Positions 1 to 6,327 of a stretch of DNA of 9,730 nt are shown here, piece by piece. The notes under the pieces were generated by a model. That model did no database searches and was not told where the DNA came from. It saw nothing but the letters and a program-made list of their open reading frames with translations. Numbering within the stretch: position 1 is the first letter of the stretch; each line of letters begins with the position of its first letter. The position numbers were made by a program, and so were the translations under genes. Origin of the DNA: Chloroflexota bacterium (lineage in GTDB: Bacteria > Chloroflexota > UBA6077); assembly GCA_021845945.1 (NCBI GenBank), contig JAJZRD010000141.1, forward strand, positions 1 to 9,730. Direction: 5' to 3'.

Positions 1-1
1 C

Positions 2-637
2 GCTCAGCGGCCCCGCATCCTCCACGACGTGGAGAACGGCGTCGGCCGGTGGCAGAGCTTCGGCATCGTGGCCGACTGGAACATCGCCATCTCCTCGGTA
101 GGCTCCCCCAGGAACCGAGACAAGGTGGGCCGCAACCTGCGGGATCTGGCCAGGGAGTCGGGCACCACGCCCCTGGAAGTGGCGATCCGGATCCTGGTGG
201 AGGAGGAGATGAACGGCTCCATGATCATCTTCCACCAGTCGGAGGAGGTGCTCCGGCGGATCATGGCCCACCCGCGGGGCGGCTTCGGGACCGACGGCCT
301 ACTGGGGGAGAAGCCTCACCCTCGGCTGTACGGCACATTCCCGCGAGTGCTGGGCTACCACGTTCGGGAGCAGAAGGTGCTGCGGATGGAGGAGGCGATC
401 CGGAAGGCGACCTCTCTCGCGGCCGACCGGCTGCGGCTGCGCGATCGGGGCAGGATCGCCCCCGGCGTGGCCGCGGACCTGGTGGTCTTCGACCCCACCA
501 GGGTGATCGATAGGGCCAGCTACGAGGATCCACACCAGTTCCCCGAGGGGATCAACTGGGTGGTGGTCAACGGCACCATGGTGGTGAAGGAGGGCAAGCA
601 CACCGGCGCTCACCCGGGCCATAGCCTCAGACCTTAA
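2..637 (+). CDS. N-acyl-D-amino-acid deacylase (D-aminoacylase), C-terminal part
   Basis: The gene runs in from the left edge; 211 residues and the TAA stop are visible. It matches the C-terminal part of the D-aminoacylase / N-acyl-D-amino-acid deacylase branch of the amidohydrolase superfamily, which hydrolyses N-acyl-D-amino acids to the D-amino acid and a carboxylate in the cytoplasm. Visible support: the segment HPRGGFGTDG (Asp codon at 293-295), where this family carries a conserved metal-site Asp; the family signature HPRLYGTFPRVLG just after it; the helix MEEAIRKATSLAADRL; and the closing strand motif RGRIAPGVAADLVVFDP, typical of the small beta-sandwich domain of amidohydrolases. The N-terminal metal-binding HxH and the rest of the barrel lie outside the window, so activity cannot be judged. 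The EamA permease starts 6 bases downstream, which suggests co-transcription. Substrate is not determinable here; a related dihydroorotase- or hydantoinase-like activity is less likely given the YGTFPRVLG motif. Confidence 0.88.
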   Translation, partial: AQRPRILHDVENGVGRWQSFGIVADWNIAISSVGSPRNRDKVGRNLRDLARESGTTPLEVAIRILVEEEMNGSMIIFHQSEEVLRRIMAHPRGGFGTDGLLGEKPHPRLYGTFPRVLGYHVREQKVLRMEEAIRKATSLAADRLRLRDRGRIAPGVAADLVVFDPTRVIDRASYEDPHQFPEGINWVVVNGTMVVKEGKHTGAHPGHSLRP

Positions 638-643
638 CCATTC

Positions 644-1522
644 ATGACAACACTTGCCCTGGCCCTGGTCATCGCCGCCGCCCTTCTCCACGCCGCCTGG
701 AACTTTCTGTACAAGCGGGCCAAGGACAAACCCTCCTTCGCCTGGCTTTTCGGGGTGGCCGCCGTACTGCTCTACCTGCCCGCCTTCCTGCTGTTGGTGG
801 GCCGCCAGCCCATCCCCCGGGAGGCCTGGTACGTGGTGGCGGCCTCCGGCACCATCCACACCTTCTACTTCGCCTTCCTGGGGCGGGGCTACTCTGTGGG
901 CGACCTATCGCTGGTGTACCCCCTTGCCCGTGGTACCGGCCCCCTCCTGGTGCCGGTCTGGGCGGTGACGTTCCTGGGAGAGAGGCCCTCGGCCGTCGGG
1001 CTGGCAGGCATCCTGGCGGTGGTGAGTGGCGTCTACGTCCTCCACCTGCGGGAGATCTCCTGGCAGGGGCTGCTGCTCCCCCTCCGCTCCCTTCGAACCA
1101 AGCCGACCCGCATCGCCCTCTTCTCGGGGTTGCTGATCTCCCTCTACACCGTGGTGGACAAGGTCGGGGTCGGCTACCTGGACCCCCTGGTCTACATGTA
1201 CCTGTTCACGGCCCTCTACAGCCTGCTGTACGGCCCCTACGTCCTCTGGACCAGCGGGTTGAAGGCCGTCAAGACCGAGCTGCACGCCAACGCCCTTCCC
1301 ATCGCGGTGGTCGGCTTCCTGATGGTCTTCACCTACGTCATGGTCCTCTACGCCATGACGATGAGCAAGGTAAGCTACGTGGCGGCGGCCCGGGAGCTGA
1401 GCGTGGTGTTCGGGGCCGGCATGGGGACGATGCTGCTGAAGGAGAGCTACGGGCGTTCCAAGCTGGCGGGGTCGCTGCTGATCGCCCTGGGGGTGACGAT
1501 GATAGGGCTGGCGAAGGGGTAG
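644..1522 (+). CDS. EamA-family (DMT superfamily) permease
   Basis: The product has 292 residues, the usual length for a ten-helix drug/metabolite transporter of two EamA repeats. It is almost wholly hydrophobic. The first repeat ends with the recognisable stretch VGDLSLVYPLARGTGPLLV followed by VTFLGERPS (about residues 85-116). The second ends with SKVSYVAAARELSVVFG, MLLKESYGRSKLAGSLLIALG (about 241-285). The repeat pattern of a polar start, then a small-residue helix, then a Gly/Glu/Arg loop, is characteristic of EamA domains. Family members export amino acids and other small metabolites across the inner membrane; the substrate here is unknown. The ATG lies 6 bases after the deacylase stop and has no clear Shine-Dalgarno of its own, so translational coupling to the upstream gene is likely. 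The TAG stop is embedded in the left arm of a 24-bp palindrome (1521-1544). A plausible but unproven link is removal of the product released by the deacylase. Confidence 0.88.
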   Translation: MTTLALALVIAAALLHAAWNFLYKRAKDKPSFAWLFGVAAVLLYLPAFLLLVGRQPIPREAWYVVAASGTIHTFYFAFLGRGYSVGDLSLVYPLARGTGPLLVPVWAVTFLGERPSAVGLAGILAVVSGVYVLHLREISWQGLLLPLRSLRTKPTRIALFSGLLISLYTVVDKVGVGYLDPLVYMYLFTALYSLLYGPYVLWTSGLKAVKTELHANALPIAVVGFLMVFTYVMVLYAMTMSKVSYVAAARELSVVFGAGMGTMLLKESYGRSKLAGSLLIALGVTMIGLAKG

Positions 1523-1544
1523 GGGCGACCGGCCGGTCGCCCCT
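1521..1544. repeat. 24-bp perfect palindrome, copy 1 (REP-like)
   Basis: Perfect inverted repeat: outer arms AGGGGCG / CGCCCCT around the core ACCGGCCGGT. It overlaps the stop codon of the EamA permease, because the TAG supplies the first two bases of the arm. No T-run follows on either strand, so it is not a standard intrinsic terminator, although its position directly after a stop codon between convergent genes would suit transcript-end stabilisation or termination. It shares its arms and the preceding GT with the second palindrome at 1577-1600. From memory, palindromes of this GTAGGGGCG...CGCCCCTAC type recur between genes in Chloroflexota and some other genomes; no search was done. Confidence 0.85.
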
Positions 1545-1576
1545 GGAGATGACGTATATGCAGTCCGGGGAATTGT

Positions 1577-1600
1577 AGGGGCGGTTCGCGAACCGCCCCT
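1577..1600. repeat. 24-bp perfect palindrome, copy 2 (REP-like)
   Basis: Perfect inverted repeat with the same outer arms as the copy at 1521-1544 (AGGGGCG / CGCCCCT) but a different core, GTTCGCGAAC, which is itself a perfect palindrome. It ends 10 bases from the tctA stop codon, so it would be the first structure in the 3' tail of the tct transcript. No U-rich tail follows. The centres of the two copies are 56 bp apart. Confidence 0.85.
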
Positions 1601-1610
1601 GCGGGCTATC

Positions 1611-3134
1611 TCACGTCGTGACCGCGGCTCCCTTCCGTCGGTTCCACGCATACCGAATCAGCGGCGAGGTCAGGGAAACCAGACCGATCAGAAGCAGCGT
1701 CGCCGAGATAGGACGGGCGAAGAATATGGTGGGATCATTCTGAGATATGGCCAGCGACTGGCGTAGAGAGCGCTCCAGCAGGTCGCCCAGCACCAGGGCC
1801 AGCACCGTCGGAGCCACCGGATAGTCGAACTTCTTGAAGAAGTAGCCCAGCACCCCAAAGACGAACATCACCCAGACGTCGAAGACGCTGTTGTTGATGC
1901 CGTAGACCCCGATGAAGGAGACGACGATGATGATCGGCGCCAACACCGGGTAGGGTATCCGCAGGATGCTGGTGAACATGGGCACCAGCGGCATGTTCAG
2001 GATCAGCAGCACGATGTTGCCGATGTACATGCTGGCGATCAGACCCCAGACGAACTCCGGGTTCTGCTGGAACAGCAGGGGGCCCGGACGAAGGCCATGG
2101 ATCATCAGCGCCCCCAGCATGACGGCCGTGGACCCCGATCCCGGCACGCCCAAGGTGAGCAGCGGGACCATGGCACCGGCCGAGGCCGCGTTGTTGGCCG
2201 CCTCGGGTCCTGCTACCCCTTCCACCATACCTGTCCCGAACTTCTCCGGGTGCTTGGAGGCCTTCTTCTCCACGGCGTAGGAGATGAAGGAGGCGATGGT
2301 AGCGCCCGCTCCAGGCAGAACGCCCACGACGAACCCGATAATCCCTCCACGAATCCAGGCGCCCGTGCACCTGGCCCACTCAGCAGCAGTAGGGATCATG
2401 CTTCGAAGGCTGAACTTGCCGAACTGCAAGTTGGTGGTCTTCTCAGCCGTGATCAGCAGCTCGCCGATGGCGAACAACCCGACGGCGACCGGGATGAACT
2501 CGATCCCGTTGAGGAAGGCGATATTGTTGAAGGTGAAACGAGCCGCACCTCCAACGGGGTCCGTGCCGACCTGGGAGAGCAGCAGCCCGAAAACCGCCAT
2601 GAGGAGACTCTTCACAACGGAACCGCTGCCCAGGCTCGCCAGCACCGTGAGCCCCAGCACCATAAGAGCGAAGTACTCGGGGGGGCCGAAGCTGAGGGCG
2701 AAGTCGGCCAGGGGCGGAGCGATCAGCATCAAAGCTACGACCCCGAGAGTCCCGGCGATGAAAGAGCCGATCTGGGCTACCCCCAGGGCCTTGCCCGCCT
2801 CTCCCTTCCTGGCCAACTGGTAGCCGTCGAGGCAGGTCATCACGGTGGCCGACTCTCCCGGCAGGTTCACCAGCACCGAGGTGATGGTGCCGCCGTACAT
2901 GCAGCCGTAGTAGACCCCGGCCATCAGGATCAGCGCGGTGGTAGCATCGTAGTTGAAGCTGATCGGGACCAGCACCGCGATCCCCGCGCTGGAGCCGAGC
3001 CCGGGCATGGCCCCCACGATGGTCCCCAGGAAGGCGCCCAGAAAGGCCGCCACCAGATTCTCCGGGGTGAGGGCGACGGAGAAACCCATCATGAGATTGG
3101 TGAAGTTTTCCAGGGTGAACCACCCCCTTCTCAA
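1611..3134 (-). CDS. tctA: Tripartite tricarboxylate transporter, large membrane subunit TctA
   Basis: TctA is the roughly twelve-helix membrane subunit of TctABC secondary transporters, which take up citrate-like and other carboxylates using a periplasmic binding protein. The 507 residues fit the usual length of about 500. The family signature appears near the N terminus: GFSVALTPENL (17-27), GAMPGLGSSAG (41-51), then YYGCMYGGTITSVLVN and LPGESATVMTCLDGYQ (75-106). The internal repeat has GVLPGAG (271-277), then KHPEKFGTGMVEGVAGPEAA and NNAASAGAMVPLLTLGVPGS (294-333). The paired GxxPGxG motifs are a known hallmark. The open frame's only conventional start is a TTG at 3134, which lacks a Shine-Dalgarno. 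A CTG at 3113 gives a start closer to the family norm and is preceded by AGAAGGGGG at 9-nt spacing, so the true protein may have 500 residues. tctB ends 6 bases before the TTG. The stop TGA lies next to a palindrome. Confidence 0.95.
   Translation of the reverse strand: MRRGWFTLENFTNLMMGFSVALTPENLVAAFLGAFLGTIVGAMPGLGSSAGIAVLVPISFNYDATTALILMAGVYYGCMYGGTITSVLVNLPGESATVMTCLDGYQLARKGEAGKALGVAQIGSFIAGTLGVVALMLIAPPLADFALSFGPPEYFALMVLGLTVLASLGSGSVVKSLLMAVFGLLLSQVGTDPVGGAARFTFNNIAFLNGIEFIPVAVGLFAIGELLITAEKTTNLQFGKFSLRSMIPTAAEWARCTGAWIRGGIIGFVVGVLPGAGATIASFISYAVEKKASKHPEKFGTGMVEGVAGPEAANNAASAGAMVPLLTLGVPGSGSTAVMLGALMIHGLRPGPLLFQQNPEFVWGLIASMYIGNIVLLILNMPLVPMFTSILRIPYPVLAPIIIVVSFIGVYGINNSVFDVWVMFVFGVLGYFFKKFDYPVAPTVLALVLGDLLERSLRQSLAISQNDPTIFFARPISATLLLIGLVSLTSPLIRYAWNRRKGAAVTT
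3123..3131 (-). promoter_or_regulatory. Shine-Dalgarno favouring a CTG start for tctA
   Basis: AGAAGGGGG on the minus strand sits 9 nt upstream of CTG at 3113-3111. Starting there gives MENFTNLMMGFSVALTP, the form expected for a TctA N terminus, while the upstream TTG (3134) would place this purine run inside the coding sequence and has no ribosome-binding site before it. CTG starts are rare, so this is a candidate only. The tandem ATG at 3092-3087 is the other option, but it has no Shine-Dalgarno. Confidence 0.45.
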
Positions 3135-3140
3135 GAGGTG

Positions 3141-3596
3141 CTAGATACCCAGAATGCCCTTAGGGGCCGGCACCCCGAGGACCATCACGAAGCTCCAGTA
3201 GAAGACGAAGGTGATGACCACAGCTACCACCAGGCTAACGTACCATCGAGACTTCCAGATCGCGAGCAGCATGAAGGCCGCGTAGGCGAAGGTGAGGGGC
3301 AGGTAACCGACGACCTCCAGCAGGGCAGTGTACAGGAACAGAGCGACGACCATTACCACAATGCGCTCCATGCCGCTGCGATCGGGAACGAAGCCCTCCG
3401 GGATCGATGGTGGATTCCTCCAGCTGTTGACGAACATCGCGGCAGAGAGGATCAGCAGCAGGACGCCCAGCACGTTGGGCATGAACTCTGGACCGGGGCC
3501 GAAGACGCTGAACTGAGGCAGCAGGGTGGCCTGCCATAGAACCCAGCTGCCCATCAGGAAGAACACGACCGACACAACCAGGTCCACACGCTTCAT
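3141..3596 (-). CDS. tctB: Tripartite tricarboxylate transporter, small membrane subunit TctB
   Basis: TctB is the small, poorly conserved, four-helix subunit that pairs with TctA in the inner membrane. The 151 residues fit the family. Visible features: helix 1 at about residues 5-23; the family-typical short motif GPGPEFMP (33-40) leading into helix 2 (41-57); a polar loop with a Pro-rich stretch (61-75); a hydrophobic segment at about 78-96; and two hydrophobic stretches to about 140, with LPLTFAYAAFMLLAIWKSR in between. The ATG at 3596 was chosen over an in-frame ATG 33 bases upstream (3629) because it has GGAGAG at 7-nt spacing and gives the family-typical short cytoplasmic N terminus; the upstream ATG lies in the loop of a strong hairpin. 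The gene sits between tctC and tctA, the usual order. Identity rests on length, topology, the GPGPEFMP motif and context, because sequence conservation is weak in this family. Confidence 0.92.
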   Translation of the reverse strand: MKRVDLVVSVVFFLMGSWVLWQATLLPQFSVFGPGPEFMPNVLGVLLLILSAAMFVNSWRNPPSIPEGFVPDRSGMERIVVMVVALFLYTALLEVVGYLPLTFAYAAFMLLAIWKSRWYVSLVVAVVITFVFYWSFVMVLGVPAPKGILGI

Positions 3597-3615
3597 GAGC
3601 GATCTCTCCAGGGAA

Positions 3616-3645
3616 AGGCTCGGGGGCATTCCTCCCCCCGAGCCT
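3616..3645 (-). terminator. Strong hairpin between tctC and tctB (attenuator / mRNA stabiliser)
   Basis: Inverted repeat AGGCTCGGGGG / CCCCCGAGCCT, an 11-bp perfect stem with an 8-nt loop (GAGGAATG on the minus strand), lying 7 nt after the tctC stop and 19 nt before the tctB start. Only three Ts, counting the last stem base, follow the stem on the transcribed strand, so it would terminate partially at most. Strong intercistronic hairpins after a binding-protein gene are a well-known way of keeping that mRNA segment more abundant than the downstream membrane-subunit genes. The structure is seen directly; the role is inferred from position. Confidence 0.75.
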
Positions 3646-3652
3646 CCAACTG

Positions 3653-4753
3653 CTACTTCTTCTCGACCAGCCCCAGCTCCTTAACCATAGAAGTGATGTT
3701 GCCGTTGAACTCCTTCACATAGCTGTCGAGCTGAGCGCCTTCCATCCAGTTCTCTTCCTGGTCGTTCTTGTCGATGTACTCCTTCCAGCCCTTGGCCGCA
3801 GTCATCTTCTTGAGCAGTCCGGACATATACTCGCGGGCGCCCGCCGGCAGCCCCGGAGGAGCCGCGATCATGCGGGTCTGGGTGTAGCTTATGTTGATGC
3901 CCTGGTCCTTCAGGGTGGGGATGTTGGGGTACTTGGTCAGCTTCTTGTCGCTGCCGACGGCCAGCAACCGGACCTTCTTGGCCTCAACCTGCGGGAGAAC
4001 CTCGGCCAGGTTGGCGCTGGCGATGTCGATGTGGCCGCCCAGCAGGTTGGTCACCACCTCGCCGCCGCTCTGGGTCGAGATGAAGTTGAACTCGATGCCG
4101 GCGGCCCTCTGCAGCAGGTACATGAAGATGTGGTCGTCGGAGCCTACGTTGGTGCCGCCCCACTTGATGCCCTTCGGCTTCGCCTTGGCAGCGTCGACCA
4201 CCTCCTTCATGCTCTTGAAGGGCGAGTCGTTCTTCACCACGACCGTGAAGTTGTCATCGGAGAGGCGGGCCAGCATGGTGAAGTCCTTGGTGGGGTCCAA
4301 GGGCACCTGGCCCCGGGCCGGGGTGGTGAAGAAGGAGGTGGTCGCCGTCAGCCAGTAGTAGGGATCTCCCTTCTTGCTGGACACGTAGGCGAAGGCCACG
4401 GCGCCGCTGCCCCCCACCTTGTTGACCACGGCCACGTTCTTGGGGTACAGCTTCTCGTCCTTGATCACCTTCTCCATGATGCGGGCCTGAATGTCGCTGC
4501 CGCCGCCCGCCGCAGCGTGGACGACGAACTCGACGTCCTTCTCGGGGGCCCAGGCGGGCTTGGGAGCAGCCGTGGGCGCGGCCGGAGCCGCAGTGGGAGC
4601 CGCCGCCGGAGCTGCGGGGGCCGTGGTGGGGGCCGCTGCCGGCTTTGCAGGGGCCGCGGTGGGAGCCGGAGCCGCCGATGAACAGGCTACAGCCAGGGAC
4701 ACCATTGCGATTGCCAGAGCCAGGATAGACAGTGCGAAGAGTCGATTCCTCAC
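3653..4753 (-). CDS. tctC: Tripartite tricarboxylate transporter substrate-binding lipoprotein TctC (Bug family)
   Basis: This is the extracytoplasmic solute receptor of the TctABC system. Residues 1-23 form a lipoprotein signal (MRNR, a hydrophobic core, then SLAVAC), with Cys24 as the lipidation site. Residues 25-68 are an Ala/Pro/Thr linker made of degenerate AAPTAAPA units. The binding domain follows: VEFVVHAAAGGGSDIQARIM (first strand and Gly-rich loop), NKVGGSGAVAFAYV, DSPFKSMKEVVDAAKAKPKG with WGGTNVGSDDH, the segment GGEVVTNLLGGHIDIASANL, and VRLLAVGSDKKLTKYPNIPT. These match in order the conserved blocks of Bug/TctC proteins, including the two ligand-contact loops. The start is a GTG with GGAAGGAG 9 nt upstream. 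At 366 residues it is longer than the usual 320-330, explained by the linker. Bug proteins bind carboxylates, aromatic acids, amino acids or related compounds; the ligand cannot be read from the sequence. It lies 95 bases downstream of the Cys-rich gene, and no convincing promoter or terminator was seen between them. Confidence 0.95.
   Translation of the reverse strand: MRNRLFALSILALAIAMVSLAVACSSAAPAPTAAPAKPAAAPTTAPAAPAAAPTAAPAAPTAAPKPAWAPEKDVEFVVHAAAGGGSDIQARIMEKVIKDEKLYPKNVAVVNKVGGSGAVAFAYVSSKKGDPYYWLTATTSFFTTPARGQVPLDPTKDFTMLARLSDDNFTVVVKNDSPFKSMKEVVDAAKAKPKGIKWGGTNVGSDDHIFMYLLQRAAGIEFNFISTQSGGEVVTNLLGGHIDIASANLAEVLPQVEAKKVRLLAVGSDKKLTKYPNIPTLKDQGINISYTQTRMIAAPPGLPAGAREYMSGLLKKMTAAKGWKEYIDKNDQEENWMEGAQLDSYVKEFNGNITSMVKELGLVEKK
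4550..4681 (-). repeat. Low-complexity Ala/Pro/Thr linker coding repeat in tctC
   Basis: GC-rich, slippage-prone stretch that encodes residues 25-68 of TctC, built from degenerate units such as AAPTAAPA. It presumably tethers the binding domain away from the lipid anchor. Linkers of this composition after a lipobox are common in binding proteins of Chloroflexota, which is one of the reasons for the lineage suggestion. Confidence 0.8.
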
Positions 4754-4848
4754 GAAAACTCACTCCTTCCGTCACAGCTATTCAGCTTGCTGGGTCGATG
4801 GTAGTTTCCCGCCAGATCCCCGATCACCCCCTTTCCGATGGGTCCTCC

Positions 4849-5499
4849 TTACGCCGAGGCCGCCTGCTGCAGCAGCTCGGCGGCCCGAGCGGTGTTGAAG
4901 CAGCCGCAGGCGCAGGGTTTGGCGATCTCTTTGGCCGCCGCGGCGGCCGTGGTTCGCCCAGCCTTGATGTCCGCGATCGCCCTGTTCACCAGGTTGGCAG
5001 AGGTCATGGCGTGGCCACACATGCTGGTGATCTCCAGCAGCTCCATCCTGGGCAGGAGCTTCTTCTTGCCCCAGACTCCCAGGGAGTAGGAGATGGTGTG
5101 GGGCTGCAAGCCTACCTCGTCGCAGCTCTCGAATACCTGGTCGACCAGGCCGCTGACGGTGATGGAGATGCCGAAGTCCTTCTCTTTCAGCTCCGCCAGC
5201 ACCGCCTTCAGCTTCTCTCCGTCGTCGTAGGTGCTCAGGACGAAGCCGTTGGGCTTCAGGCCGGCGCGGATCTCCTCGGCCGTCATGTCGTGGGCGTAGG
5301 TACCGCTCTGGACGTAGATGCTGCCCAGGTTGACCGGATCGTGCCTCGCCATGGTGTCGCAAATCCCCTGCAGCCTCTTGACGGCCGAGGCCTTCCGCTC
5401 GTCGTTGGCCAGATCGAACTGGCGAGCCACCAGCGCCAGGACGCAGTAGTCCTTCTTCAGCGACTCGACCGACCCCTGCCTGTGTAGCGTGTGAGTCAT
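4849..5499 (-). CDS. Conserved uncharacterised Cys-rich protein (MTHTLHR N terminus)
   Basis: The product has 216 residues, is soluble, and has no signal peptide or membrane helix. I cannot assign a function. It begins MTHTLHRQGSVESLKKDYCV, which I recall as the opening of a conserved but unnamed family in anaerobic bacteria and archaea. Notable stretches are GISITVSGLVDQVFESC (110-126), LQPHTISYSLGVWGKKK (131-147) and LLEITSMCGHAMTSANLV (154-171), with a Cys-containing tail KPCACGCFNTARAAELL (195-210). Seven Cys are present (19, 47, 126, 161, 196, 198, 200); the CGH pair and the closing CxCxC look like metal or Fe-S ligands, or redox thiols. An Ala-rich helix (184-190) precedes the tail. The ATG has a strong GGAGGGGAGAG just upstream. 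It starts 12 bases after the stop of the Fe-S gene, so the two are very probably co-translated, and it is followed by tctC. A partner or substrate-processing role for the Fe-S protein is inferred from linkage only. Confidence 0.85.
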   Translation of the reverse strand: MTHTLHRQGSVESLKKDYCVLALVARQFDLANDERKASAVKRLQGICDTMARHDPVNLGSIYVQSGTYAHDMTAEEIRAGLKPNGFVLSTYDDGEKLKAVLAELKEKDFGISITVSGLVDQVFESCDEVGLQPHTISYSLGVWGKKKLLPRMELLEITSMCGHAMTSANLVNRAIADIKAGRTTAAAAAKEIAKPCACGCFNTARAAELLQQAASA

Positions 5500-5511
5500 C
5501 TCTCCCCTCCT

Positions 5512-6228
5512 CTACCAGGCCCGGCCGAGGCCCACGTTGATCTTGGCGTTTGGTCGAGGCTGAAAGCCCATTCCCTGGAGCATGGGCAGCACAGGCACCG
5601 TCTTGTCGTCGTTGACCCGGCACATCACCGCCACGGTGAACACCGTGTCTACCTCCTGCTCCACCTCCTTGAGCGCCTCCATCACTCGAGGGGTCTTATC
5701 CAGGTCGGTGATGAACTCCACCACCAGTGAGAGCACCCGCTCCCCCTTGATCTCGTCCTTAAACTCGCCGGTCTTGGGGTTCTTTATCAGCGGCCAGATG
5801 GGGTTCAACTGCTCGAACTCCACCCCGAGGGAGGCCACCTTCTTGGTGACTGTCTCTACGTCGGCAAAGCTGGCGGACACGCCTGGCCGGCCCAGTTCGA
5901 TGCCAAAGCCCACCTGCCCCTTCTTTACCCGGTTGGTCCTGTCGTTGGTCTTGCACTCCTCCGTGCCGCGCCCGGCGCCCATGGTGACGGGGGAAACGGC
6001 GGCGGGGTCGGACAAGTAGCGTCTGAGGCCCCTGGGGAAGCCCAGCTCCTCAGCCGAAAGCTGGATCATGGAATCTGCGGGGCAGCTGAAGACCCGGGTG
6101 CACACCCCGCACTCCACACAGGCCTCTTGGTCGGCCTCGGCCACCCCCTCTACCAGGGCGATGGCCCCCACCGGGCAGTAGGGGAGGCACTCCCCACAGC
6201 CGGTGCACGTCTCCTGGTCAACCCGCAT
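5512..6228 (-). CDS. Two-cluster 4Fe-4S ferredoxin domain fused to an uncharacterised C-terminal domain
   Basis: The product has 238 residues. Residues 1-52 form a bacterial ferredoxin domain: Cys8, 11, 14 and 18 as CTGCGECLPYCP, then Cys37, 40, 43 and 49 as CVECGVCTRVFSCP. The second set has five residues between its third and fourth Cys instead of three. A linker with GRGTEECKTNDRTNR (86-100) follows; I recall this as a signature of an unnamed conserved family. The C-terminal part (101-238) reads as two strand-helix-strand halves (VGFGIELGRPG...VEFEQ and VLSLVVEFIT...VFTVAVMCRV) and ends RPNAKINVGLGRAW. This could be an ACT- or ferredoxin-like fold, which is inference. It is probably cytoplasmic and suited to electron transfer or sensing; the reaction is unknown. 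The ATG at 6228 was chosen because AGGAGGG lies 8 nt upstream and the ferredoxin motif starts at once. The frame stays open up to 6393, but that part is unlike a protein. It is the first gene behind the promoter at 6449-6476. Confidence 0.88.
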   Translation of the reverse strand: MRVDQETCTGCGECLPYCPVGAIALVEGVAEADQEACVECGVCTRVFSCPADSMIQLSAEELGFPRGLRRYLSDPAAVSPVTMGAGRGTEECKTNDRTNRVKKGQVGFGIELGRPGVSASFADVETVTKKVASLGVEFEQLNPIWPLIKNPKTGEFKDEIKGERVLSLVVEFITDLDKTPRVMEALKEVEQEVDTVFTVAVMCRVNDDKTVPVLPMLQGMGFQPRPNAKINVGLGRAW

Positions 6229-6327
6229 GGAAAGAACCCTCCTAGAGTTTCTACTGCCGACGGCCTTTGGGCCGCACGGTCGATGCCAGGTCTGGGCCAG
6301 GGAGTGATACTGCGACGTACGCTGGAT

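Noticed and set aside
1521..1600. Standard intrinsic terminators between the convergent genes
   Set aside because: The stems are strong, but neither strand has a T-run after them, so I list them as repeats and mention termination only as a possibility.
2097..3539. Long plus-strand open frame of 480 codons opposite tctA and tctB
   Set aside because: It lies opposite two clearly recognised genes and its translation is rich in His, Gln, Arg and Gly with no fold-like pattern, as expected for the complement of GC-rich hydrophobic genes.
4550..4681. Possible repeat array or CRISPR-like pattern in tctC
   Set aside because: The repetition is codon-level low complexity of an Ala/Pro/Thr linker, with no constant repeat-spacer structure.
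4754..4848. Separate promoter or terminator between the Cys-rich gene and tctC
   Set aside because: I found no -35/-10 pair of reasonable quality and only very short inverted repeats such as GATC-GGG-GATC. The stretch is left as a plain operon gap.
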